This document shows, piece by piece, positions 21,891 through 33,420 of a DNA stretch of 64,000 bases. The stretch is from Diadophis punctatus similis (taxonomy: Eukaryota; Chordata; Lepidosauria; Squamata; Dipsadidae). Where the stretch lies: positions 169,488,430-169,552,429 of the forward strand of contig JALIGW010000002.1 in assembly GCA_023053685.1 (NCBI GenBank), given 5' to 3'. How positions within the stretch are numbered: position 1 is the stretch's first letter; the number at the start of each line of letters is the position of its first letter. Below the pieces are notes generated by a model. That model was not told the DNA's origin, made no database searches, and worked only from the letters and a program-made list of their open reading frames with translations. A program made the position numbers and the translations under genes.

Positions 21891-24289
21891 TAAGGTTGTG
21901 TAATGCTTTCATTATTTTTACACGTATGCAAAAGTCTTCCAAAAGCTCACTGGACACATATTAGAAAAAAAGTCTACCTCCATGGGTCAGTTTTCAATTA
22001 GCAATAGTCATGCCTTGTATTAACCTCATTGGATACAGTAATAACACTGTGCAAAACTCATAGCCCAAAAGAGAAATAAGCTAAATCCATGTCCTTACAT
22101 GTGGAATTACATTTTCTTTATTGGTGAAGGAAATATGTATGAGAAAGGGAAAGAAAAGGATCAACATATCTAGTTCTAGCAGATTTTACTTTGTCAGGAG
22201 CAGGGCCTTTGTAATACTGTGGGATTTTAGTTGTTATTAGAGATTACTGTAAGCCACCTACAAATACTTTGCATTACAATAGGAGTAAATCACAAAAATC
22301 CATTTTGCTCCACTCATCGAAAGAGAGGTAACTCAGGAAACAGAGAAGTCATGGAAACTGACTGGTACTTTCTTCATCCTATTAATAAGAAAGTCCTGAA
22401 TTGCTTACCTCTTTTTTTTTTTACAGATTTTTGATTCATAATATAGTGTAAGGAGTTCTAAAGTACAGTGAAACTGGTGAACTCCAAGTGTGTTACATCT
22501 TAAGACTTTCAGTTTTTCCAATATTAATAGCACTGAGATTTCTTACTACTGTAGTAGCAATACATCAGGAGGACATCAGGTTTCAGAATTTATCATGTAT
22601 AACAATAACATTATTTTAGTGTCTTCATTAAAAGAAATCAATTACTCATTTTAATACTGGTAGTAAAATAACATGGCACCTTTTAATGGCAAGGTTAAGG
22701 ACATCATCCTAGAACAAGCTTAGTTATGTCAACACCAATTTGACAGCACATAATCAGTCAGTCAATCAAAATGTATTTGTAAAAGATCGAATCCAGTCTC
22801 TGAAACAGGCATTTTATGCTGTGTTTTAAAGGTAGATTATTTCATGCAGAACTCTGCCAACCATCCTTATTTCTGAGCCATTTGAATCTATCTCCTGAAA
22901 GAGAAGCCATTTTAATTAATATTGATTTGGAAGATCACTTCTGTCCTCTACACTTAAAACAAGTAAACTATAAATATGTTCCTAGCTTCTGTGTAACTTC
23001 AGCACATTTTTGCTAACAGTATTATTTGAAAAACAACAATATAATTATCTTTTAAAACCTGAAAAAATGTTTTGCAATATTTTTGAAGTAATGTTTTAAG
23101 AGATGAATATTTTTGGGAGATAGCAGAACAAGAACATTTTGACCAGATAAGGCCAATCATAAGGACACAAAACTTACTGCATTCTAACTCCCAATACATT
23201 TTTCCATTTGCTAATCAGAAATTGGTTTTTGAAGATTTTAGATCTCTAAACATCCAAAATTAAGTTGGTCCTACAAGATATTTAGAGTGTTTTGTTTTAT
23301 TATTCCAATTTCTTTAGGTGCTGTCATGGAGTACCACAATGACAATAATTTGTCCATGGTTTATCAACATTGATATAGTCATTTAGTTGTCTACTTCAAT
23401 ATGTTATCTTGATCAATTTACTTTGCTACTCAACTGAAGTTTCCAGGTTCAGTAGAAACAATCACGAGTTATTTAAATGGAAAAATCATAACATTAGGTT
23501 AATGAACAAAAATGAACACTGGGTGTCATGTAATGTTTGTAATGATGTTTTAGAGACCAAATAAAGATTCAAGTTTGAAAGAGCTGCTGGCTATAACTTT
23601 GGATACATGTAGCAATTAGAAATCTATTAGGACTTATCAAGAATATAATATAAATTATGATGTCAGAAGCTTCAGCTTCTGTAATTATACATTGTACTCC
23701 TAAATGGGCTGTTTTTCATTATCTCAATTATCTGATCTTTAATAATTGCAGAAATATGATTAAAAAATTCTTCTGTCACAAAGTGTGAAAAATATGAAAT
23801 TATGGTGTTATAAATATGTTTGTCCATTTCATGAATTTTAAATTAAACTTTACTTTCTTGCCGATCTTGTTCAGTTTAATTAAATTATTTCATTGAAACT
23901 GTTAAACAAGAAGATATAACACAAACTAGTAGAAAGTAAGAAAGGAAAAAGAAATCAAAGAAAAAGAAAAAAGTACAAAAAAGAAAAATAGTTAAAGAAA
24001 AATAAAGAAAAAAGTATAAAGATATGCCTTCTGATATTCACAGCAGTTATAAGTACATATTTTGACCTCTCTCTCTAAAGTTACATTGTATTACTCTTGT
24101 TTCTGTAATCTATCCTATCTAATCATCAAAAATGTAATTCACAAGTTCATTTTTATATAAAAAGTCCATAAGAGACTTCTGGTCAGCAATAAATATAGAT
24201 ATTGTCTTTTTTCTTGGTTAGTTTCTAAGGAAGGTGGAATATAATTGTTAAGGAGTTATTGTGCTGTTAAGCACATACACAGCGAAATG
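21891..24289. other. Unassigned AT-rich sequence (2.4 kb)
   Basis: The longest early stretch without recognised repeats. No open frame has a domain. Purine-rich DNA lies at 23929-24020. Could be conserved non-coding or simply unique DNA. Confidence 0.5.
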
Positions 24290-24907
24290 TGTTGTAGTAA
24301 TGGTGTTGCAGTTTGATATGAATGCTATTCAGTCAATAAACAGAATATCTTTAATATGTACAAAATAGTAGCAAAGTTAAATAGGAAGTCCAAGTCATAC
24401 ACAGGTATTCAGTCAATGCGAAGTTTCTTCTTCTTGCCTATCTTTGTTTTAACTCACAAACAAAGATTACAGCTATCACTTAATTCTATACTATCACAGA
24501 TAGTTACTCTTCTCTTCACAGCAATTCCACACAGTCATAAAGTAATCTACTCATCAGTAAATCAGCAGAGAGTCTTCAATCCGGAACACACGGTCAAACA
24601 CCACTCACCACACTAAACCACACTAAACTACCAACCACATTGAGCATGCTCTCTTGCTTGCTTATATAGTAATAATCCACAATGCATTTAAAGCAATATA
24701 CACATAACAATGATTTGTGGCTTAATCATATATTAACACACCCAATCGTTTGAACAGGGTTCTAACAATAATTCTTTAAAATTAAATTAACAGTTTTTGA
24801 TCCCGCTTGCAAGGTCTAAAACAAATGGTGTTTTACAACGTTAGAAGGCTAACATATATGATTACAAAAACACAGAAATATATAATAATAAATAGGTATT
24901 GACAACA
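24290..24907 (-). mobile_element. Probable solo LTR (minus strand)
   Basis: The unit has TG...CA edges (TGTTGTCAATACC to CTACAACA on the minus strand), a TATA box ACTATATAAGCAAGC in minus orientation near 24655-24670 and an ATTAAA polyadenylation-like signal near 24350, in LTR order. No matching target duplication was found, so the ends are provisional. Confidence 0.4.
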
Positions 24908-24995
24908 TTGTTGGAAATTGATTAGAATCAGGAATCAAGGGATTCTACCAAGAATAATACAATGTTACAACAAACATTTTGTTCTCTGTTATTAT

Positions 24996-25396
24996 TACCT
25001 TCGGGACCGCATCCTGCCACATGCCCCCCTACGACCAGTTAGGTCCCACAGAGAGGGCCTCCTCCGGGTCCCGTCTGCCAAACAATGCCGGCTGGCGGGC
25101 CCACGGGGGAGGGCTTTTTCTGTGGGAGCCCTCTCTCTCTGGAACCAACTCCCGCCAGAGATCCGGACTATCCCCACCCTACTGGCCTTCCGCAAGGCAG
25201 TAAAAACATGGCTCTTCCGGCAGGCGGGGTGAAGAGACGTCTCCCCCATGTATGAATGGTTTTTTTAAAAAATTGTAATATGATGTTTTTAGATGCTATT
25301 TTAATGTGTTAGTTCTAATCTCTGCTGTAAGCCGCCCTGAGTCCTACGGGATTGGGCGGCCTATAAGAACTCTTAATAAATAAATAAATAAATAAA
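24996..25396 (+). mobile_element. L2-clade LINE 3' fragment
   Basis: It encodes the polymerase C-terminus (RDRILPHAPLRPVRSHREG... AFSVGALSLWNQLPPEIRTI... VKTWLFRQAG), followed by a short 3' UTR with 'taagccgccctgagtcc' and an (AATA)n tail. Closely related copies lie at 36885-38294 and 50175-50953. Confidence 0.9.
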
Positions 25397-25904
25397 AGTG
25401 AAAAGGAGTGGTTCTGTTTTTTGGTTCTTGTATTTATACTTCTTGTTTAGAAGAGAGCTATTCAAGTAACATTAATTCCAGGATTAATGACCATTGCTTA
25501 ATTACAATTAAAATGGGGACAAAAACTCTGTAGGTGAAAAGCAAATTGCACACAACTTTTTTTGTCTCTTGCTACAAACATTAATTGTCTTGTTTATTAG
25601 CAGCAAAATAACAGTAACCACTCTCCCAATTATCTGACAATAGATGGCAAACCCTGAAAACAGACCACAATGTTTGGCTCAAGTCCTGATTTAATCAACA
25701 AATAAGCAGATAAAGTTCTTATACAGTCATTACTGTAGGAACCAACTAGCATGACATTTTGTTTTTGAAATGTATCCTATCCTCCACAATTGTTTTCATG
25801 AAATTCTATTTCACAATAATAACACCGTCTACAAGATGACAACAAATATTTGACCATTTTTAAAGAACTCTAATAATGTCAGTCCTATGAAGTGGACCAG
25901 ATCA
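25397..25904. other. Unassigned sequence
   Basis: No recognised feature between the L2 fragment and the SINE. Confidence 0.5.
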
Positions 25905-26138
25905 GGAGCCGAGGTGGCGCAGCGGTTAGAGGCAGTACTGCAGGTCACTTTAGCTGACTGTGATCCGCAGGTCAGCGGTTCAAATCTCACCGGCTCAAGG
26001 TTGACTCAGCCTTCCATCCTTCCAAGGTAGGTAAAATGAGGACCCAGATTGTTGGGGGCAATATAAATATACATTGCTTACTGGTGTAAACCGCTTAGAG
26101 AGTGCTTGCACTGTGAGGCGGTATATAAATCTCACAAA

Positions 26139-26209
<71 letters not shown>

Positions 26210-26210
26210 A
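25905..26210 (+). mobile_element. Full-length Sauria-type SINE with (AAAT)n tail
   Basis: A complete head (GGAGCCGAGGTGGCGCAGCGG, B box GGTTCAAATCTCACC), body and 3' region with 'gcttgcactgtgaggcgg', ending in about 18 AAAT units (26137-26210). One of the best-preserved SINEs in the window and of the same subfamily as 16501-16745. Confidence 0.95.
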
Positions 26211-27099
26211 TTTCACTAGAATAGAACTCGCCTTTATTGAGAGTTGACAGAAGAATCTGGCAAGTGTGCCTGTGTTTTCCCCTCCCCCCTCTCTCTCTTA
26301 TACTTTTCATGTTTGAGCCTCTTTGTCATACTCTCTGAATCTCCTGGACTTAACATACAGTGTGCTTCCTCCTCTGCACCTGCCATTGTTCTAGAAACTT
26401 CTAGCAGCTTCTCCAAGTTCACCTCCATGGCTCCATGGCTCTCTATAAGTAAATAGCTACTTAAGATACAATGGAGGTCACAAATGAATCGATTTTGTGG
26501 CCATCACAATCACACAATAGATCTCAGGGTGAAACTTACACAATTTATTTTTTTACCCACCTTCCAGCCTATTTTATAGTCTAAAGCTCCACTAAACCCA
26601 GGGACAATGCCAACTCCATAGTGCTAGAGATGAAACTGAATTGATGTTGTTAATGGATTATTCAATTTCATTTCATTAGTACTTCAATTCAATTTCAATT
26701 TCATTTCAAGAAGTACTTCAGCAGATTCTCCACTTTTGAAAACCACTCCTTCCAAAATCCATGATCCAGGATTTTGTGGAGGCCATGAAACTGCAATCTG
26801 GCCCTCCTAAAGGAAACTTATGAATTATGAGGCCTTCAAGACCATACTTTTGGAATCATCCAACATTTAATTTGATATAATGTCAATTCACTTAGTCAAG
26901 AAGACTTTGGGTAGCAGGATATATACTAGACCAAGAGTATCTCAAACTAGTCATTAATCCAATGCCAGTTAAAAGCCCTCAAAACAGTTTTCTGCAAAGG
27001 AACATGGTTTCACTTCTCTAAACCCTGTTTGTGTCAATGCTGCCCAGTGACATCAAGTAAACATGACTGAGACAAACGTTTCATCCCCTCAGATCTCAG
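26211..27099. other. Unassigned sequence
   Basis: It contains a local repeat of 'caatttcatttcat'-like words at 26665-26710. No gene is seen. Confidence 0.5.
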
Positions 27100-27229
27100 T
27101 AACACATGACATATTTCATATATTAATCCACATCAAGTCATTGATTAGTGAGCTCCTATTGTAATAGCAATAGGACCCCACTCATCAATGACTTGATGTG
27201 GATTAATATATGAAATATGTCATGTGTTA
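27100..27229. repeat. Long hairpin (foldback), about 60-bp arms
   Basis: 27100-27160 and 27169-27229 are near-perfect inverted copies around 27164, with an 8-base loop. The arm starts AACACATGACATATTTC. No terminal motif of a known MITE was recognised. It may be a small foldback transposon or a precursor-like hairpin. Confidence 0.8.
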
Positions 27230-27524
27230 TTGTAACCCAGCATTTAACAGGATTAATATGAGGGAGATGTAAATCAGAAGCCATGGCACCAGATACATGG
27301 TGAGGGGACAAAAGACAAGAGAGGTTGATGGCTTTTAGATGACCTCAACATCCTTACGTAATGAGAAGAGTTGGGGGTCTCATTATCCAGATTCTGTAGT
27401 CCAAGTAGACATCTTATGTTCCACAGATATTCCCACAATGATAACAGAAAGGGGAAAAAAACTACCACAATGTATTTATTTATTATAATGCATTATTAAT
27501 AAAAAACATTAAATAAAAATGAAA

Positions 27525-28518
27525 TACCGTATTTTTCGGAGTATAAGACGCACCGAAGTATAAGACGCACCTTAGTTTTGGGGGAGGAAAACAAGGAAAA
27601 AAGGCCTCTGCCTCCAATTTGCCAAACAGCAAACAGTAAACAGCACAGATGATATGCACTGTTTGCTGTGTATTTCTGTGCATGTGTGCTTGTCCCATAG
27701 AAATAGCAAAGAATTGGAGAAATGCACATTATGCCAGAAAGTTTTCTTAAATGTAGTCACACTAACTCCTCCCAATTATTTAAATAGATCTACTCCAAGG
27801 TAACTAAACTCTAATACTAAATAGGACACTGTTACATTTCAGACTATACTTGTACAGAGCTGTTAAAATTAATTAAAATTTCTGGAAGTATACATTATTC
27901 TCTATTATTTAAAAGAAGATACAATAGCACTGGGCCTCTTCAGAGCAAGCATTTATTTTAAAAAGCTTCTTTATTTTGATAAGTTGTCTAGATTTACAGG
28001 GATCTCCAACCTTGGCAACTTTAAGACTTGTGGACTTCAACTCCCAGAATTCCACAGCCAGCAAAGCTAACAAAGCTGGCTGTGGAATTCTGGGAGTTGA
28101 AGTCCACAAGTCTTAAAGTTGCCAAGGTTGGAGATCCCTGGCTCTAGAACAATAATAAAGCAGTCTTTTAAAAAAAGTCTAATAATTTGAACATTCTACA
28201 GACATTTACCCCCTTCCATCCAGTTCAGCAAAAAATAAAAATCTGCGTGTCTCTCCCAGCTATTTGCCTCTTTGCAGTTTCAGTTCCAGTTTCATTTTAG
28301 CATGTGGCAAGTCAGCCGTAGGTTGGGAAGCTGCTAGTGACTTGCTTGGCTTTACAGGCTCTTCCCTGTTTGCTGCAAACAGGTAAATTGCTGAGACAGA
28401 GCCAAAGGGTGGAGGTGGCTGGGTGGGTGGGGCTACATTCGGTGTATAAGATGCACCCAAGTTTTCATCCTCTTTTTGGGGGTAAAAGGGTGCATCTTAT
28501 ACTCTGAAAAATACGGTA
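27525..28518. mobile_element. TA-flanked TIR DNA transposon, copy 1
   Basis: The termini read TACCGTATTTTTCGGAGTAT (left) and its inverted counterpart ending 'gaaaaatacggta' (right). Internal words 'aagacgcacc' repeat near both ends. The flanking TA fits a Tc1/mariner-like 2-bp target duplication, but the superfamily is not certain. There is no transposase. A palindromic element (27997-28140) is inserted in it. A second copy is at 48794-49260. Confidence 0.75.
27997..28140. mobile_element. Palindromic MITE nested in the TA-flanked element
   Basis: A 144-bp almost perfect palindrome, starting CAGGGATCTCCAACCTTGGC and ending with its inverse, with arms of about 70 bp. The words 'acttgtggacttcaactccc' are, from memory, very common in squamate genomes. 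No clear target duplication is seen. Confidence 0.75.
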
Positions 28519-29349
28519 CATTTCTCCAAAAACTATGAACAATCACATCCATCAAAATATGGGGTTTGAATTTGAGGACAGGCTCAGTTCTAATTTAGTT
28601 CTTATCAGAACAGGAGTAAAACTCAGCAGCTTTTCAACCCTTTGAAAATGTTCAGCAATCTTTATGTATCTATAAAACTCTTAGCTTTCCTTTCCTTACA
28701 CCTCTCAGTCTCATCTCTGGAAGGTAGCTGGATGTTCATAAAATCTGCATTCCTGTTCTCTCAGCCTAGGCAATTACTTCCTGCCCACCCAAGATTCTCC
28801 TGGAAGCAACTCTCTTTGTAGCTCTCCTTGGATGATGCCACCAGTGGGGCACTGTCAAAATATTTCCAGGGCAAGCCTTCAGTTTGTTGAAGCCTAGTGT
28901 ATAATGAAGCCTTTATCTCACAATACATACATATTGCATAAAGGCAAGACATAAAGGCAAGACATATATAATATATATATATAATTCTGTAATTATTAAG
29001 TAATTCTGAGTGGTTCAAAAAGTAAAAATACAGAAAAATAACAAACAATACAACAATAAAGACAAAGGAACAAAATATGGCAAGAAAATGGGCAGCAATG
29101 AGAGTTATATTCACTTTACTCAGAAGGAGCTGCAACTAGCACAGCCAAAGGCCTATATGAACAGTCAAGTCTTCAACGCCCTCTGAAATATCACTAGGGT
29201 GGGAGCCATCCAGATCATAGGGGAACCTCATTCCAGAAGCATACACTGGTATACAGGAGCTACACTTCCAGGATCCTTATAGATGGCATTGGCATTGATA
29301 AGAGCCATTTTCATAATGGAATTTATATGCCATGACTGTGGCACACAAA
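28519..29349. other. Unassigned; old repeat at 29125-29280
   Basis: 29125-29280 ('aacagtcaagtcttcaacgcc', 'ggtgggagccatccagatc') resembles an old interspersed squamate repeat whose neighbouring part may be at 34200-34500. Its class is unknown to me. The rest shows no feature. Confidence 0.4.
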
Positions 29350-29926
29350 CCAACAACACGGTGGTGCAGTGGTTAATGTGCAGTACTGCTGCTTGCCGGA
29401 TGCCTGCAATTTGGCAGTATCAAATCTCACCAGGCTCAAGGTTGACTCAGCCTTCCATCCAGAGGTGAAATGCTACCGGTTCAGACCGGTTCATCCAAAC
29501 CAGTAGTAAAAAATGCCACAGGTTTGGGCGAACCAGTATATCCGACGATCATCTGTGCAACAATCATCTGTGCCACATGATCCAGATTAGCTAGAAAGCA
29601 GGATTTCCTACTTTCCAGCTAATCTAAATTGCACGGCACAGCTGATCCCCCCCCTCACTGTTCTACTTACCTTTGCAGACTCTGATGGCTTCAAAATGCT
29701 CCTTTTTCAGTGCTGCACGGTAATTCCTGCAGCGCACATGCGTGCGCAAAGCACGCGCAAAGCGAACCAGTAGCAGACTTCAGAGGATTTCACCCCTGCT
29801 TCCATCCTTCCGAGGTGGGTAAAATGATGATTCAAATTGTTGGGGGCAATATGCTGACTCTATAAACCGCTTAGAGAGGGCTGTAAAGCACTGTAAAGCA
29901 GTATATAAGTCTAAGTGCTATTGCTA
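29350..29926 (+). mobile_element. Sauria-type SINE split by a hAT insertion
   Basis: The head and first half of the body lie at 29350-29459; the rest continues at 29799-29926 ('ttccatccttccgaggtggg' to 'aagtctaagtgctattgct'). The two halves join precisely after removal of the hAT element and one copy of its 8-bp target duplication. Confidence 0.9.
29460..29798. mobile_element. hAT MITE nested in a SINE
   Basis: Termini CAGAGGTGAAATGCT and (inverse) CAGGGGTGAAATCCTCTG are flanked by a perfect 8-bp duplication, CTTCCATC (29452-29459 and 29799-29806). The interior contains 'ccggttcagaccggttc', the signature shared with the MITEs at 36362, 43520, 52998 and elsewhere. There is no coding capacity. 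Confidence 0.95.
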
Positions 29927-29934
29927 AAGCCTTC

Positions 29935-30665
29935 CAAAACATCATAAGTAAACCAAAAAGACCCAGCAATAAAAACAGGAGTCATCTTCAACATACAGTG
30001 TAAGGACTGAACCAGTCACTATGTAGGACAGATAGCAGGAGACTAGCAGAGTGCATCCATAAATAACAACTAGCAGTCCAAAGAAATGATGAAAACTTCT
30101 TAATTGCACAACACATGAAAAGACTTAACCATAGCTTCAACTGGGAAAGTGTGAACATCCTAGACCAAGCCAAGTCCAAAAACACTAGAGAACTCCTGGA
30201 AGTCTGGGACTCAGACAATCAGTCATCATCAAGCACCTAGAGATAAACAACATTTACATATTATTCAAAAGAGACAATCAAAAAGCTAAAAAGGAAACAA
30301 AAACACCAAAACACTTTTGCACCAGCAATCAATACCCAGACAATAGTAGTTTAAACACCAGGATTAAAACCAGAACAACAGTGAAGCAGTAAACAATATC
30401 CCAATGAAGGAACTACCAACTGAGACAAATAATCCAACCATAAAAAAACAGCTTAATCAAGGAACTACCAAGAAGAAAACAACACTCCCACCAGTATTGA
30501 AAGGGCAAACCACTATATATTGTAAAAATAGAGAGTAAACTCTATTCCCTTTTAGCTCTGAAGATGTTACCTACATTGGGTAATGAAATATCTGCAACCA
30601 AGCTCAGAGAGCACCAAGGACTCCACAGTTCAAACCTGAACTATAAATATTCTCTTCTATTTTTC
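29935..30665 (+). mobile_element. Penelope-like element remnant (probable)
   Basis: A decayed reading includes 'NHSFNWESVNILDQAKSKN'-like and 'RELLEVWDSDNQSS'-like stretches, which resemble the region after the GIY-YIG endonuclease of Penelope-like elements. A 3' part with 'agctctgaagatgttacct' and 'agagcaccaaggactccaca' follows. Many stop codons interrupt it. The assignment rests on remembered patterns. Confidence 0.5.
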
Positions 30666-31649
30666 AGAGTTTGCACTGATGGAATAAATCAACACCAAAG
30701 GACTTTATCTGGTACCTTTGTAGGTTTTCTGTCACTATAGAAATAAGAATCCTAATGATAGTTCTGTACTTCTTAAACTGATTTTGATTCCTTTTTCCAG
30801 ACTCACATAAACTGTAATATTTCTAATCCTTTTGAGTACAGTCCACTAGCTTTTGTGTGTGTCTATGTGCTTGCATTTTTAGATGTCAGTATCACCATCC
30901 ATTTGTTTTATGAATGTATTTGCCATTTGGCTAACATAAATTCAGGCTTTAAATAGAACACAAGTCTAAGCTTACTGAATGCATGTTCTTGTAATATTTA
31001 GAAAGTTTGCTGAACAGAATGTTTTGTTTTGCTTTTTAATATCAGGCAATCTAATTCATACTTGCCAATTTTCCTCCCTCCCTTTTTATGAAAGAATGTA
31101 GCTAATTCTCTTAATTCAACTTAATGGCAATTTAACAAAACAGCAGTGAGTTTTTAATGTTGAGCTTGCCTTATAAGAGTTGTCATTCTTCCAGTAGCTT
31201 TGCTTTCCATTTAAAGCCTGAATATTAAAAAGCAATCCAAATGAATTTTTTCACATTATTTCCACAAACACTCAGGCAGGGGATATGAACAATAATTACG
31301 TTCCTTCTTAAACCAATTTTAACAGGATTTCTATAGAATTCACATTCACACATGGTACCACAAATATGTGTTCTAAAGTAAGTAGACATATGACTGCTTA
31401 CTGGATGCTCCATAAAAAGGTTTGCTTTAACTAAGCAAAATCTGCAATTCTGCATTCCTACTGCCATTTTTCCTTTTTAAAACCGAGAAAGTAAACAAAT
31501 AATGCACTGCTATTGATAAGAGCCATTTTCATAATGGGATTTGGTATGCAAAAGCTGCAAAAGTAACTTTCTCCATCCTTTGTTAATATATTGTTTCTGG
31601 CTTTAGTATGTAGTACATGAAAGTACACATAAAGCCTTTTACACCTCAA
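30666..31649. other. Unassigned sequence
   Basis: AT-rich with no gene seen. A 26-bp word at 31512-31537 is shared with 29294-29319. Confidence 0.5.
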
Positions 31650-31721
31650 AGGAGGGAGGGAAGGAGGGAGGGAGGGAGGGAGAGAGAGAGAAAGAGAGGG
31701 AGGGAGGGAGGGAGGGAGGGA

Positions 31722-31770
<49 letters not shown>
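31650..31770. repeat. (GGGA)n/(GA)n purine microsatellite
   Basis: Interleaved GGGA, GGAG and GA units on a pure purine strand. Long Ser/Leu/Pro frames on the other strand are repeat artefacts. Confidence 0.95.
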
Positions 31771-31773
<3 letters not shown>

Positions 31774-33105
31774 GTCAAAATGAAAAATGAATGTATGGAA
31801 CAAATCTCCAGCAGTCAATTTGTTAAGCAACCACACAAATTTCTTGTGTTTGAGGCAAAGAGGTTTGTATATGCCACAAAAGCCACTCATGGATTATTTA
31901 TTTGGTATTACCCTGTGTGAATGTGAATACGCTAAATGAATGAAACAGAGTTTTATCTCAGCAGTAGGCCAGACAAGAAGCTTGTTGAGTCTATTTACTA
32001 CTGTAAATGAACACCAAGTTGTAGACTAATCTATCAAGTCACATGTGCTCTTTCCCATATAACAATTTAACCTCTTCCAAGCTAAATCCTGGTTGATGAG
32101 CTCAACAAGAATGAAACATTTATGGTAGAATCACAAAGCAAAACACGTAATATTTTTCTGGGGTGAGGCAGCATATATTATCTCTCTTTCTCTCTCAATG
32201 GAACACAGATGCAAACCCCAGCCAACATCAATACATTTGTTCTATGATATAATTCCAGGCTGAAATTCTTCAGCATTGTTCACAAACAATGTACAATATC
32301 AAACATCAATACAATATCTTGGGGAGAAATCCTCATCTTACTTTTATAAAGGATAAATTCATCTTTGTGCTCATTTCAGAGATGTATGTAGTTGGCCTTA
32401 CAGTGTTAGAGGTAAAACAAAAGTCTTTATAATGCTGATGTTCTGAAGAAGCTTCATTTTAACTTGATAATGTTCCATAATCAGTTGTGAAAAGACAAAA
32501 GCTTGTGGTTAATTAAGTTTGTAAAAACTCCTTTATAGAAGTGTCAGAATAATTTGCAGCCAAATATAAACAAGCATAGTGAAAAGGTGAGGTTTTTTTT
32601 AAAAAAAGACAAGCATGTTAAGCAATGCTGTCCCCAGTTATAACTTCAATAATCTATACTGTAAATATTCTATTAACGTCATCAATGTATTACTCTAGGC
32701 AGCATATTCAGCTGGGTTTGATTTTCAAACTGGCTCTGCAGGTTATTGGTTTTTTTCTTCTTCAAATTTCTCATTGCCAATTGGTTTAATAGAACATAGA
32801 TAAAGGAATTTGATGCAGCAGCAATTAAGCTTATCCAGTGGTGGCTTTTGAAATCTCCTGCTCCTTTTCTGCCTAGATCCCTCCCTCCCTGTTACCTACA
32901 TTTCCAGAGGTAAAGTTGAATAAAGACTAAGTTTCAGATTTTATTTTTGCACTTTCAGAGTGACAGCATATGTTTGCTCAGAGACTGTAGAGGTAACTTG
33001 AAAATGCTGAGTCGTACTTCAGCAGCAATTGAGTCAGAAAGACTAAGTTTCAGGATCAGCTCCCAGTTTAAGACTGATCTGACCATCTTGCTGTTTAGTC
33101 TAACC
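31771..33105. other. Unassigned; carries one copy of a 75-bp duplicated segment
   Basis: 32615-32690 ('atgttaagcaatgctg' onward) is nearly identical to 38684-38760. Otherwise nothing is recognised. Confidence 0.5.
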
Positions 33106-33239
33106 CATGGGTGTCAAATTCACGGCGTCACACTGCCGTCATGTGACGTCTTGTGACGTTTTTCCCATTCGCGGAGCTGGGGTGGGTGTGGCCTGTGTGT
33201 GAGACGCATCCGGCCCGTAGGCCGCCAGTTTGACCTCTG
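33106..33239. mobile_element. hAT MITE (GGGTGTCAAA type), degenerate
   Basis: The left end CATGGGTGTCAAATTCACGG and right end 'ccgccagtttgacctctg' are an imperfect inverted pair of the same terminal type as 34666-35318 and 60472-60606. Internal words around 'catgtgacgtcttgtgacg' are also found in the 60472 copy. No clear target duplication. Confidence 0.65.
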
Positions 33240-33274
33240 CTCTTTGTGTTAGCAGGAAAGTTTTCCTGCTGTGA

Positions 33275-33420
33275 AGAAACAATAGAATAGAATAAAATAG
33301 AATTCTTTATTGGCCAAGTGTGATTGGACACACAAGGAATTTGTCTTTGGTGCATATGCTCTCAGTGTACATAAAAGAAAAGATACATTTGTCAAGAATG
33401 GTTGTCATAGGGTTCAAGTA
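33275..33420 (-). mobile_element. LINE 3' end with AATAG-type tail (snake CR1/L3 type)
   Basis: On the minus strand the 3' UTR ends '...ccaataaagaattctatt' and runs into degenerate AATAG/AATAA units (33281-33302 on plus). The words 'ttctttattggccaagtgtg' and 'ttggacacacaaggaatttg' belong to a 3' end that I recognise as very common in advanced snakes. Only about 145 bp remain. Confidence 0.65.

Noticed and set aside
32834..32900. CAGTGGTGGCTTTTGAAA as another hAT MITE start
   Set aside because: No matching right end or 8-bp duplication could be found downstream.
33098..33247. 8-bp target duplication around the 33106 MITE
   Set aside because: Flanks GTCTAACC and CTCTTTGT do not match, so only the terminal repeats support that call.
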